Assembly (NCBI GenBank): GCA_029933295.1
Contig: JAOZOL010000120.1
Coordinates: 1 to 7,369, forward strand
Length of the DNA stretch: 7,369 nt
Reading direction: 5' to 3'
Source of the DNA: Desulfobacterales bacterium
Lineage (GTDB): Bacteria; Desulfobacterota; Desulfobacteria; Desulfobacterales; Desulfosalsimonadaceae
The notes beneath the pieces were generated by a model, which did no database searches, was not told where the DNA came from, and was given only the letters and a program-made list of their open reading frames with translations. Of this stretch, positions 1 to 6,427 are shown piece after piece. The number at the start of each line of letters is the position of its first letter. Position 1 is the first letter of the stretch. Made by a program: the position numbers and the translations under genes.

Positions 1-5
1 GGAAA

Positions 6-797
6 TTACTTGTTTTTTTCCTGTTCTTTTCTCTTCTTTCGGGCATCTAAAAACATTTTGACAACAGCCTTATGCTCCGGAGACTGGAGCATGATTGTCT
101 GATGAGCGCCTTCCCAGTCCATTACCTCTTTTAATGAGTTGTCAAAGCTGGTTTCAAGACCCTGCTTGATCAATGCCAGTGCTTTTAAAGATTTTTGGGC
201 CAGCTTTTGGGCAAGCGTCATGACCTCATTGTCGAGTTCATCATTTAAAACCGATTTATAAATCAGCCCCATTGCGGCGGCGTTCTTTCCGGTGATTTCT
301 TCGCCTAAAAACGCGAGTTCTCTTGCCTTTACAAGCCCCACAAGGCGTGGAAGAAAATAGGTTCCGCCGGTATCTAAAATAGTTCCGATGTGAATAAAAT
401 TTTCGCAGAATCGGGCATCATGCGCTGCGATAACAAAGTCCGCAGCCAGCGCAAGATTGCTTCCTCCGCCATATGCCGCTCCCTGAAGCTTTGCAATAAC
501 AGGCTGAGGGATCTCCCGGATTTTGCGGATCAGTCGGGTAAGAAACTGCATGCCGTCCAGCCATTCGATTACGGAATGGTTTTCGTAAAAAAGTGAGAAA
601 TCCGCGCCCGTGCTGAAATTTCCGCCTGTTCCCTCAAGAATTACCACATTGATATCATCATCTGAAGCGAGTTGCTCAAAGGCGGCCATGAGTTCCGCGG
701 TCACATCGATATTCAAGGCGTTCATCACTTTTGGCCGGTTTAATGTCAGTGTGCATATTTTGTTGTTTTTGTTAATTAGAACGGTTTTTTCAGACAT
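6..797 (-). CDS. Crotonase-fold enoyl-CoA hydratase/isomerase family protein
   Basis: A 263-residue protein of typical crotonase length, acting on an acyl-CoA in the cytoplasm. Visible family motifs are the first oxyanion-hole segment NFSTGADF (60-67) and the second, GAAYGGGSNLALAAD (106-120). The residue that is the first catalytic Glu in true hydratases is Asn114. The position of the second Glu is Phe134 (ENFIHIGTI). Asp142 in ILDTGGTYFLPRLVG sits where PaaG-type enoyl-CoA isomerases have their catalytic Asp, so isomerase or a related activity is more likely than simple hydration (inference). I chose the ATG at 797 because AAGGGG lies 7 bases upstream; a start at 818 would add seven residues, overlap the upstream gene and lack a ribosome site. 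It is the last gene of a four-gene operon in this window, 13 bases after the SDR gene. The C-terminus is very lysine-rich. The family is certain; the exact reaction is not. Confidence 0.9.
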   Translation of the reverse strand: MSEKTVLINKNNKICTLTLNRPKVMNALNIDVTAELMAAFEQLASDDDINVVILEGTGGNFSTGADFSLFYENHSVIEWLDGMQFLTRLIRKIREIPQPVIAKLQGAAYGGGSNLALAADFVIAAHDARFCENFIHIGTILDTGGTYFLPRLVGLVKARELAFLGEEITGKNAAAMGLIYKSVLNDELDNEVMTLAQKLAQKSLKALALIKQGLETSFDNSLKEVMDWEGAHQTIMLQSPEHKAVVKMFLDARKKRKEQEKNK

Positions 798-810
798 GTT
801 TGATCCCCTT

Positions 811-1806
811 TTATACAATTTTGTTTTCCCTAAACCATGCGATGGATTCTTTTAAGGACTCCTCCACGGGCAAAAAATTCAATCCCAGTTCTTTTTTGGC
901 TTTGGCGTTGTCCACAAACAGATGGTTGGAAGCATATTCGACTTCTATGGGTGTTGACAGGGGCGGTTTTTTACTGATGTGGTCCGCCCACAAAGACAGG
1001 GCGTATGTGCCGCCTTTTAAAATATTTGTCGGGACCCTTGGAATAAATGAACTTTCCCGGCCGTCCGCCTTGTAAACCATTTTCATAAATTCAGCAATGG
1101 TGACATTCCGGTTGCCCAGGATATATTTTTCACCTGTTTTGCCTTTTTCGGCCGCTAAAATATGCCCTTTTGCCACATCCCGGACATCCACGATATTGAT
1201 TCCTCCTTTAAATGAGGTGCGGTTGATACCGGATAAAATATCGATGATCATTTTTCCTGTGGGAGTCGGCGCAATGTCGTTGACGCCGAACGGAAAAGCG
1301 GGGTTCACCACAACCAGGTCAAGGCCGTTTTTCGCAAATCCCAGCGCTTCCTGCTGGGAGAGGTACTTGCTCAACACATAATGGCTGCCCAGGTCATACT
1401 GGTTAAAAGGGGTGTCTTCATTGCTCAGTTTTTTCCCCGGTGTGGTGCCGATTGCAGCAATGGAACTGGTATAGACAACCCGGTCAATGTGATCTGCCAT
1501 AAACGCCGCCCATAATAAATTCCGGCTGCCCGCCAAATTGACCTCATAGATCCATTTCCAGTCTTCCATCCAGATGGCATAAATGGCTGCCAGATGAAAA
1601 ATCGTATCAACACCTTTGATCGCTTTTTTTACTTTACCTTCATCCAGTACATCCCCTTCCATTATTTCAATATCAAAATCTTTGATATTTGCCGTATTTT
1701 CTTTGGGTTTGATAAACGCACGGACGTCAATGTTTTTGTCCATCAACTGGCGAACAACGTGTGATCCGATAAAACCGGCTGCACCGGTGACCAATGCTTT
1801 TTTCAT
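811..1806 (-). CDS. Extended SDR, NAD-dependent epimerase/dehydratase (HpnA / dihydroflavonol reductase-like)
   Basis: A 331-residue extended short-chain dehydrogenase/reductase. The Rossmann nucleotide motif TGAAGFIG is at residues 7-14, an acidic-loop GDV at 51-53, HLAA at 71-74, the catalytic Ser region YTSS at 112-115 and the catalytic Tyr143-xxx-Lys147 pair (YVLSK). The segment around 176-190 (NDIAPTPTGKMIIDIL) resembles the HpnA-like subgroup annotated as hopanoid-associated sugar epimerases and the related dihydroflavonol-4-reductases. It lies 15 bases after an acyl-CoA dehydrogenase and 13 bases before a crotonase, with AAAGGAAC before its ATG, so it is almost certainly co-transcribed with them. 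In that setting an alcohol/ketone oxidoreduction on a CoA-bound or cyclic intermediate, replacing a classical 3-hydroxyacyl-CoA dehydrogenase, is plausible, but this is inference from neighbours. No hopanoid or sugar genes are nearby to support the HpnA role. Confidence 0.88.
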   Translation of the reverse strand: MKKALVTGAAGFIGSHVVRQLMDKNIDVRAFIKPKENTANIKDFDIEIMEGDVLDEGKVKKAIKGVDTIFHLAAIYAIWMEDWKWIYEVNLAGSRNLLWAAFMADHIDRVVYTSSIAAIGTTPGKKLSNEDTPFNQYDLGSHYVLSKYLSQQEALGFAKNGLDLVVVNPAFPFGVNDIAPTPTGKMIIDILSGINRTSFKGGINIVDVRDVAKGHILAAEKGKTGEKYILGNRNVTIAEFMKMVYKADGRESSFIPRVPTNILKGGTYALSLWADHISKKPPLSTPIEVEYASNHLFVDNAKAKKELGLNFLPVEESLKESIAWFRENKIV

Positions 1807-1821
1807 TTTTTTGTTCCTTTT

Positions 1822-2967
1822 TTATAATCCCATGAATTTTGCCGCAATTCCCTTCATAACTTCATTGGTGCCGGCAAATATTGACAATACCCTGAGATCA
1901 CGCATGGCCCTTGCAAGCGGACAGTCTTCAGTCAACCCGAAATCGCCGAATAAATCAAGGCAGCGATCGGCAATCCGCTTGTCAAGATCCGTGATCCAGT
2001 ATTTGGCCATGGATGTCTCAACCACCACATTTTCCCCGGCCGCATGTTCTGCAATCAGTTTATCTATAAACGCCCGGCACATTTTTATTTCCGTTGCCAT
2101 TTCCACGATGGCGAACTGGTTGGCCTGTTGCTTGGAAATCGGTTTTCCGGCCGCATCGGTATTTGTTTTACAAAAATCTATGGTCCATTCCAGCATTAAT
2201 TCCGCTGCAGCCTGGCCGCCGATGGCGCACATGAGCCGCTCCTGCTGGAGCTTTTCCATGAGCATCATAAAGCCCATGCCTGGCTCCCCTAAGATATTTT
2301 CTTTGGGAATCCGGCAGTTGGAAAAAAACAGCTCTGCCGTATCCTGGCTGTAAAATCCCATTTTATCAAGTTGCCGGCCACGTTTAAATCCCGGCGTGCC
2401 GTCTTCAACGATGTAAAGTGATACTGCCTGATAAGGATTTTCTTCAGCCGGATTCTTGGCGGCGACGATCACCAAATCGGCGTTGATGCCGTTTGAAATA
2501 AACGTTTTGGACCCGTTTATGATGATTTCGTCACCGTCAATTTCCGCAGTCGCCGTCATGCCGGCCAGGTCGCTGCCTGCGTCCGGTTCAGTCATGGCAA
2601 CGGCGGTGATAATATCTCCGGATACACAGCCGGGCAGGTATTTTTTTTTCTGTTCTTCCGTGCCGAATGAAGCGATATACGGAACAATAATATCGCTGTG
2701 CAGCAGGGTTGCCAGACCGGAATGGTTGGTTCTCGCCATTTCTTCGGCAATAATAACGGAATAGAGAAAATCTCCCCCCATTCCGCCGTATTTTTCGGGT
2801 ACCCAGGTACAGAGGTATCCCGCCTTTCCCATTTTTTGCCAGGCTTCTTTAGGTACAATGTGGTTTTTTTCCCATTCTTCCACATGGGGGGTTATTTCAT
2901 TTTCAAGAAATTTTTTTACCGCTTGTCTGAACTCTTTATGGGCGTCCGTGTATTGTAATATTTCCAT
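1822..2967 (-). CDS. Acyl-CoA dehydrogenase, subunit with catalytic Glu (long-chain/isovaleryl type)
   Basis: A 381-residue acyl-CoA dehydrogenase of normal length. The flavin-ring side is intact: MTEPDAGSD at 125-133 and KTFISNG at 154-160. The usual helix-K Glu is absent (IFAGTNEV at 363-370, Ala365), but Glu243 in QQERL aligns with the helix-G catalytic Glu of isovaleryl- and long-chain acyl-CoA dehydrogenases. The residues that normally clamp the FAD adenosine of the partner subunit are gone: no Arg or Phe occurs in 267-273, and the canonical Gln and Gly of the QxxGG motif are Asp338 and Asp342. This protein therefore looks unable to complete the cofactor site of an identical neighbour. 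Start at 2967 is supported by GGGGAG 7 bases upstream. It begins 22 bases after the other acyl-CoA dehydrogenase gene. Likely a subunit of a heteromeric enzyme (inference). Substrate unknown. Confidence 0.92.
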   Translation of the reverse strand: MEILQYTDAHKEFRQAVKKFLENEITPHVEEWEKNHIVPKEAWQKMGKAGYLCTWVPEKYGGMGGDFLYSVIIAEEMARTNHSGLATLLHSDIIVPYIASFGTEEQKKKYLPGCVSGDIITAVAMTEPDAGSDLAGMTATAEIDGDEIIINGSKTFISNGINADLVIVAAKNPAEENPYQAVSLYIVEDGTPGFKRGRQLDKMGFYSQDTAELFFSNCRIPKENILGEPGMGFMMLMEKLQQERLMCAIGGQAAAELMLEWTIDFCKTNTDAAGKPISKQQANQFAIVEMATEIKMCRAFIDKLIAEHAAGENVVVETSMAKYWITDLDKRIADRCLDLFGDFGLTEDCPLARAMRDLRVLSIFAGTNEVMKGIAAKFMGL

Positions 2968-2989
2968 GCGTTTTCTCCCCGCAATCCAT

Positions 2990-4144
2990 CTATTTCAGTT
3001 TCCCGATAATAATATCTGCAATAATATCTTTTTGTATTGCCGGTGTTCCCTGAAAAATTTCAGCGTGTTTGGCGTCTCTGTAAAAATGTTCCACTTCATA
3101 TTCCGTCATGTATCCATATCCGCCCAAAAGCTGGACAGCTTCATCAGTGACTTCCATGGCTGCTTTTGCGGCCGTCATTTTCGCCATGGATGCAAGCTGG
3201 GAGTCAATTTTTTTATTGTCGAAACACCATGCCGTATAATATGTCAGATACCGCGCCGCCTCTATTTTTGATGCCATATCCGCCAGTTTATGCCGGGTTA
3301 CCTGAAACTGGGCAAGCTTTTTGCCGAATTGTTCTCTTTGTTTCACATAATCCAACGCCCGGTCAAATGCGCCCTGGGCGATGCCGATCGCAAATCCTGC
3401 AATCTGTATTCTGTTTTCAGTTAAAAATTGCTGTGTCTGAGCGTATCCGTTGCCTTCTTTGCCGATTAGATTAGATTGAGGGACATGTACATTCTTGAAT
3501 GTGATTTCCGCAAACGGAACCAGCCGTCCCCCCAGCTTTTCACTGATGTCACCGGCTGAAACCCCCGCTCTGTCAGGTTCCACCAGGATCAGGGACATTC
3601 CCTTTGCTGGAGGATCGGCGGCCGGATCTGTTTTGCACAATACCACATAAAAGTCGGCCATGCTGCCGAACGGCACCAATGTTTTTTTTCCGTTAATCAC
3701 CCATTGATCGTTTTCTTTTGCTGCGGTCGTATGGATCTGCGTGATATCATATCCCTGGCCCGCTTCCGTAAAGGCTCCCGTGGAAATCAATTGTCCGTCA
3801 ACCACCGGTGGCAGGAATTTTTCTTTCAGGTCCTTGTCTCCGAACCGGAGAACACATTCCGTCGCATAAGCCGAGAACATCAAGGCTGTGCCCAGTGTGG
3901 AATCTTTTCTGCAAAACGTTTCCGCAAGCAGAACATACTCAAAGAGTCCCATGCCGCCGCCGTCAACACTTTCCGGATAATGAATGCCGATAAAACCGAG
4001 CTCTCCCGCTTTTTTTAAGATGTTTTTCGGAAACTCCTGTTTTTTTGAAATCTCAATTATCTGTTCCTTGTCAAATTCACCCCTGGCAAACTCCCATGCT
4101 GCTTTTTGAATTTCTTTTTGGGATTTGCTAAGTTTAAAATCCAT
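2990..4144 (-). CDS. Acyl-CoA dehydrogenase homologue lacking the catalytic Glu
   Basis: A 384-residue member of the acyl-CoA dehydrogenase superfamily and first gene of the operon. The residues that contact a partner subunit's FAD are kept: Arg270 and Phe273 in QREQFGKK, Gln338 and Gly342 in VQLLGGYGYM. Its own active site looks degraded. The helix-K catalytic Glu is Gln365 (IFQGT), the alternative helix-G position is Asn244, the TEPGAGSD motif has become TEAGQGYD (126-133), and the flavin-stacking WIT is Leu-Val-Pro (156-158). Known families allow heterotetrameric acyl-CoA dehydrogenases, such as mycobacterial steroid side-chain enzymes, in which only one subunit type is catalytic; the adjacent gene has the reciprocal losses. 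The ATG at 4144 has an excellent AGGAGG at 4153-4158, 8 bases upstream. An uncommon fully active homodimer cannot be excluded from sequence alone. Confidence 0.92.
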   Translation of the reverse strand: MDFKLSKSQKEIQKAAWEFARGEFDKEQIIEISKKQEFPKNILKKAGELGFIGIHYPESVDGGGMGLFEYVLLAETFCRKDSTLGTALMFSAYATECVLRFGDKDLKEKFLPPVVDGQLISTGAFTEAGQGYDITQIHTTAAKENDQWVINGKKTLVPFGSMADFYVVLCKTDPAADPPAKGMSLILVEPDRAGVSAGDISEKLGGRLVPFAEITFKNVHVPQSNLIGKEGNGYAQTQQFLTENRIQIAGFAIGIAQGAFDRALDYVKQREQFGKKLAQFQVTRHKLADMASKIEAARYLTYYTAWCFDNKKIDSQLASMAKMTAAKAAMEVTDEAVQLLGGYGYMTEYEVEHFYRDAKHAEIFQGTPAIQKDIIADIIIGKLK

Positions 4145-4176
4145 ATGAAGTACCTCCTGAAAAGCTTTTCATGGTA

Positions 4177-4206
4177 ATGAATTACTTACCCATTATGAAT
4201 TAGTTA
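4177..4206 (+). repeat. Pair of 12-bp direct repeats in the operon leader
   Basis: ATGAATTACTTA (4177-4188) and ATGAATTAGTTA (4195-4206) match at 11 of 12 bases and are offset by 18 bases, about two helical turns. They lie between the promoter and the ribosome binding site of the first acyl-CoA dehydrogenase gene, a position suited to a repressor operator (inference). The second copy is part of the longer sequence shared with the other operon. Confidence 0.45.
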
Positions 4207-4214
4207 TTTGGAAG
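4192..4214 (+). repeat. 23-nt shared sequence, copy 1
   Basis: This stretch, containing TAGTTATTTGGAAG, matches 22 of 23 bases of the minus-strand sequence at 7342-7320. The only difference is T4201 versus G. It lies in the leader of the acyl-CoA dehydrogenase operon, on the strand opposite to transcription. Such a match over 7 kb is not expected by chance. It may be a shared operator or the remnant of a duplicated gene start. Confidence 0.6.
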
Positions 4215-4314
4215 TATAAAGGGGTATGGGGCATAAGCCAGATTAAAAATTTCCCGGGCACGGAAATAAACCCCCATCGTTTAATACAAATGTATGTTTC
4301 CAGCGTTTGATGGA

Positions 4315-4343
4315 AAAATATCTGCCTTGCTTAAAAATGTCAA
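4315..4343 (-). promoter_or_regulatory. Sigma70-type promoter for the acyl-CoA dehydrogenase operon
   Basis: On the minus strand a perfect -35 box TTGACA (4343-4338) is followed by exactly 17 bases and the -10-like TATTTT (4320-4315; four of six match the consensus). Transcription would start near 4308, giving an untranslated leader of about 160 bases before the ATG at 4144. It is the best promoter match I found in the window and is placed where the operon needs one. Not tested experimentally. Confidence 0.55.
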
Positions 4344-4569
4344 GTTGTTTTTTAGCCGCTCAATGGCTGGTTACCAGGCCGCAGGGCCCGCGAAACGAAC
4401 AAATTCGATTTTTACGATTTTACGATTCCAAATTCAGGTATTTAATTGCCGGGTTAATACCCTGGGTGATGGACAGCTTTGCCGGATTTTACGGGGAGAA
4501 GGATGCCTTTGACAAAAAAAAATAGATGCGATTTGACTGTATGAAAATCCATATAATCAGAAAATTGTA

Positions 4570-5649
4570 TCAAGGATCAAGGATAATCGGCTGCTGTGAT
4601 TCTTCGTCGATTCGGTTCATACCCTCCATCAGTAAATACATGAAATCGCCTATCACCGGGGCGTCCATTTCTGCCGGGCTCAGACCTGCTTTAAACTTAA
4701 AATTTCCGCGTTTATGTCTGACGATTTCAAAGAATGCTTCCGCTCCGGTAAGACCGTTGTAAGTTACGTTTACCGGCTCTCCCGCCCTGAGAGAAATTCG
4801 AGCGTTCCCCTTTGGAAGGATCAGGGTTAATACTCCGTGTTTCTGGGCCAGATTCAATGTCTGCAAAAGTTCCGTTGTGCTTATCTCAGTAAGATTTCCT
4901 GAAATGCCGGATGAAAATTCCTTTGCTCTTTCAAGATTGGATTTGGCGAGGCGTTGTGCCAGAAGGCGGGAAAAGTATATCTGAAGCGGAGCAAACCGGT
5001 TGAGCATCATCCGGAAATAGCTGCCTGTCATATACATGGTTTTCGTGTTTTCAATGACTTGGACCTTGCTACTTACCGGATTTCCGGTCAGAAGGCTCAT
5101 CTCACCGAAAATTTCTCCTTTTGAAAGTGAAGCAACGGTGATTCCATAGTTGCCGATAATATTGACTTTTCCTGATAAAATAACATGCAGATTTTCACCG
5201 CGATCCCCTTTTCTCAGGATGATCTGATTTTTTGAAAATGTTTTGATTTTAAAATAAGAAACGATTTCTTTAAAATCATGCTCATTTAATGTTTTGAAAA
5301 TGGAAAAATTTTTTAATTCATCAATGATGGGTGAAATATCACGGTCAATGGTTCCCTTTGAGGGTTCGGCCTGGGCGGTGCCGGAAATATATCTGAGCCG
5401 AATGGTTCCGGGGCATCCGGTCTGATAGCCGCTGCAGGAGAATTCATGTTTATAGTTATCGGCAGTTTTTGATTTATCAAGCTTCTGGTGGTTAACGAGG
5501 GTTTCCGTGATATCACTCATCAAGGTCAGGCATGTGGGTTTGCCTTGAAGGGAAACGGACCGGCCGAAAACGGTAATCAGATCACCCTGTTGATAAAACG
5601 GACAATTTCGATTTTCAACGACTTTGAAGCTTGTTTTTTTAAAATTCAT
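4570..5649 (-). CDS. Cys-rich / cNMP-binding-like / PATAN (DUF4388) signalling protein
   Basis: A 359-residue protein with no signal peptide or membrane segment, so cytoplasmic. The N-terminal ~90 residues carry four cysteines (C16 in NCPFY, C40 in PTCLTLMSD, C72 and C79 in CSGYQTGC), a spacing that could bind a metal or be redox active. A Crp-like cyclic-nucleotide-binding fold spans about 113-225, with LRKGDRGENLHVILSGKV (145-162) and GEIFGEMSLLTGNP (178-191). In the phosphate-binding cassette the usual Arg after Pro191 is Val192, so cNMP binding is doubtful. A PATAN/DUF4388 domain follows at about 248-345; that family occurs in response regulators and motility/signalling proteins. There is no DNA-binding helix-turn-helix, so it is unlikely to be a transcription factor itself. 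It starts 52 bases after the DUF1573 gene and lacks a clear Shine-Dalgarno sequence. Its partner and output are unknown. Confidence 0.85.
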   Translation of the reverse strand: MNFKKTSFKVVENRNCPFYQQGDLITVFGRSVSLQGKPTCLTLMSDITETLVNHQKLDKSKTADNYKHEFSCSGYQTGCPGTIRLRYISGTAQAEPSKGTIDRDISPIIDELKNFSIFKTLNEHDFKEIVSYFKIKTFSKNQIILRKGDRGENLHVILSGKVNIIGNYGITVASLSKGEIFGEMSLLTGNPVSSKVQVIENTKTMYMTGSYFRMMLNRFAPLQIYFSRLLAQRLAKSNLERAKEFSSGISGNLTEISTTELLQTLNLAQKHGVLTLILPKGNARISLRAGEPVNVTYNGLTGAEAFFEIVRHKRGNFKFKAGLSPAEMDAPVIGDFMYLLMEGMNRIDEESQQPIILDP

Positions 5650-5701
5650 ACAAAAAAATGAACCGGATCGGGATTATTGGCGTGGTTTTTATTCAATATG
5701 T

Positions 5702-6427
5702 TCATTCTGGTTTATCTCCCTGCCGGATGATGCCGAAAACGCGGATACTGATTTCCGGGCTGAGGGCGCTGGTGGTTGTCAGGGTGATTTTGTCAAAATA
5801 GCGGCCGGGGCCGGGTTTAATGTTGGAAATGTGGAGGATAAACTGATGAGGGTCTGATTTGATTTTTTTCTCCATTTTAAACCGAATATTTGTGCCGTCT
5901 TTGGCCTTCATGCTTGTGATGTCGAATTTATTGATTGCCGGCGGTGTAATGGTAATATCGGTCTGAATCGTATCACCGGCTTTGCCTAAAAGGCGAGCGA
6001 TTTTTGGTTTGACATCAGCCGCTGAAATAATTTCACCGGTCAGAGTCAGCTCAATGGTAGCTTTGTTCGGGTCATTCGTATAGACAGTTGTGTGTTTATT
6101 TAATTTTTTACCTGCTTCACCATCGGTTTTAGCCTTTAATGTGATTTCGCCCGTCCCGCCGGGAGGGATTTGTCTCGAATAAGAGACCGCCATGCAGCCT
6201 CATGCCGAATAGATACCGGGGATGTTTAAGGGGGCATCTCCTTTATTGCTGATGATGAAGCGGTGGATCACTTCTGTGCCGGCAATAACCGGAGAAAATT
6301 CAAATGTGGTTTGTTCAATGACTGCCTTTGGAGAAGGCTCCGGTTCTTCAGCGCTTGTAAATCCGGCCAGGGTAATAAACAAAAAAATCAGTAACGCGTT
6401 AATGAGGAAAGCTGATTTTAATTTCAT
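5702..6427 (-). CDS. Exported DUF1573 protein with in-frame UGA, probable selenoprotein (Sec-Gly-Cys)
   Basis: Read as one gene of 241 residues with TGA (6202-6200) decoded as selenocysteine at residue 76. Residues 1-26 are a Sec signal peptide (MKLKSAFLINALLIFLF..., cleavage likely after TSA), so it acts outside the cytoplasm. The DUF1573 domain starts near 40: FEFSPVIAGTEVIHRF, then NKGDAPLNI, which in the family leads into a conserved Cys-Gly-Cys motif. Here that site reads TGA-GGC-TGC, i.e. U-G-C at 76-78, and the frame continues with typical family sequence (IPPGGTGEI, VYTNDPN). A second beta-rich domain follows (about 130-241, ending with GRYFDKITLTT...). Homology runs through the TGA without gap or frameshift. 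The start overlaps the previous gene as ATGA, with GGAAA upstream, indicating translational coupling. The alternative is a nonsense mutation or sequencing error; the precise Cys position argues for Sec. The function of DUF1573 is unknown. Confidence 0.75.
6150..6167 (-). promoter_or_regulatory. Candidate SECIS hairpin 2, stronger stem
   Basis: CCCUCCC-GGC-GGGA(C)GGG pairs over 7 bp with one bulged C, a bulged stem and a G-rich small loop as in known bacterial SECIS elements. The loop begins 40 bases after the UGA, at or slightly beyond the usual distance. It encodes the IPPGGTG turn, so some of the G+C richness is explained by the protein. Confidence 0.35.
6172..6187 (-). promoter_or_regulatory. 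Candidate SECIS hairpin 1 just after the UGA
   Basis: GUCUC-UUAUUC-GAGAC forms a perfect 5-bp stem with a 6-nt loop whose first base is the 18th after the UGA. That is within the distance known for bacterial SECIS elements. The loop has no G in its first two positions, as most bacterial SECIS elements do, so it is not a textbook match. Confidence 0.4.
6200..6202 (-). other. In-frame UGA, proposed selenocysteine codon
   Basis: The minus-strand codons are TCG GCA TGA GGC TGC ATG GCG GTC. TGA stands where DUF1573 proteins have the first Cys of their Cys-Gly-Cys motif, and one base change separates TGA from a Cys codon. Decoding would need SelA/B/C/D elsewhere in the genome, which this window cannot show. 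Confidence 0.7.

Larger units (their letters stand above)
4145..4569. other. Intergenic region between the two operons
   Basis: 425 bases without a convincing gene. Reading toward the acyl-CoA dehydrogenase gene it contains a run of nine T's on the minus strand (4514-4522) soon after the Crp/PATAN gene, with only weak hairpins before it, so a terminator there is doubtful. It then has an 8-bp tandem duplication TTTACGAT (4411-4426, plus strand), a sigma70-like promoter (4315-4343), a small 6-bp-stem hairpin ATTTCC/GGAAAT (4249-4267), and AT-rich direct repeats (4177-4206) just before the ribosome binding site. Short reading frames here have no ribosome binding site or recognisable protein features. 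Confidence 0.6.

Noticed and set aside
798..818. Upstream start of the crotonase at 818
   Set aside because: It has no ribosome binding site and overlaps the SDR stop, while AAGGGG lies correctly before the ATG at 797.
1616..2353. 245-codon open frame on the plus strand
   Set aside because: It is antisense to the SDR and acyl-CoA dehydrogenase genes, has low-complexity Ser/Ile-rich content and no family features.
4294..4525. Two overlapping 72-codon frames on the plus strand in the intergenic region
   Set aside because: They have no ribosome binding site or recognisable motif, and they run against the best promoter of the region.
4534..4557. Plus-strand promoter TTGACT...TATAAT
   Set aside because: The spacer is only about 13 bases and no plus-strand gene follows.
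4512..4569. Terminator after the Crp/PATAN gene
   Set aside because: There is a run of nine T's, but only 4-5-bp A+T-rich stems precede it, so a rho-independent terminator is not supported.
5702..6193. Separate gene starting at the ATG at 6193
   Set aside because: It would lack a signal peptide and begin in the middle of the DUF1573 domain, right after the Sec-Gly-Cys site; the upstream frame is the missing half.
6200..6202. Pseudogene through nonsense mutation
   Set aside because: It cannot be excluded, but a random stop landing on the family's conserved Cys, with no other damage in 241 codons, is less likely than selenocysteine.
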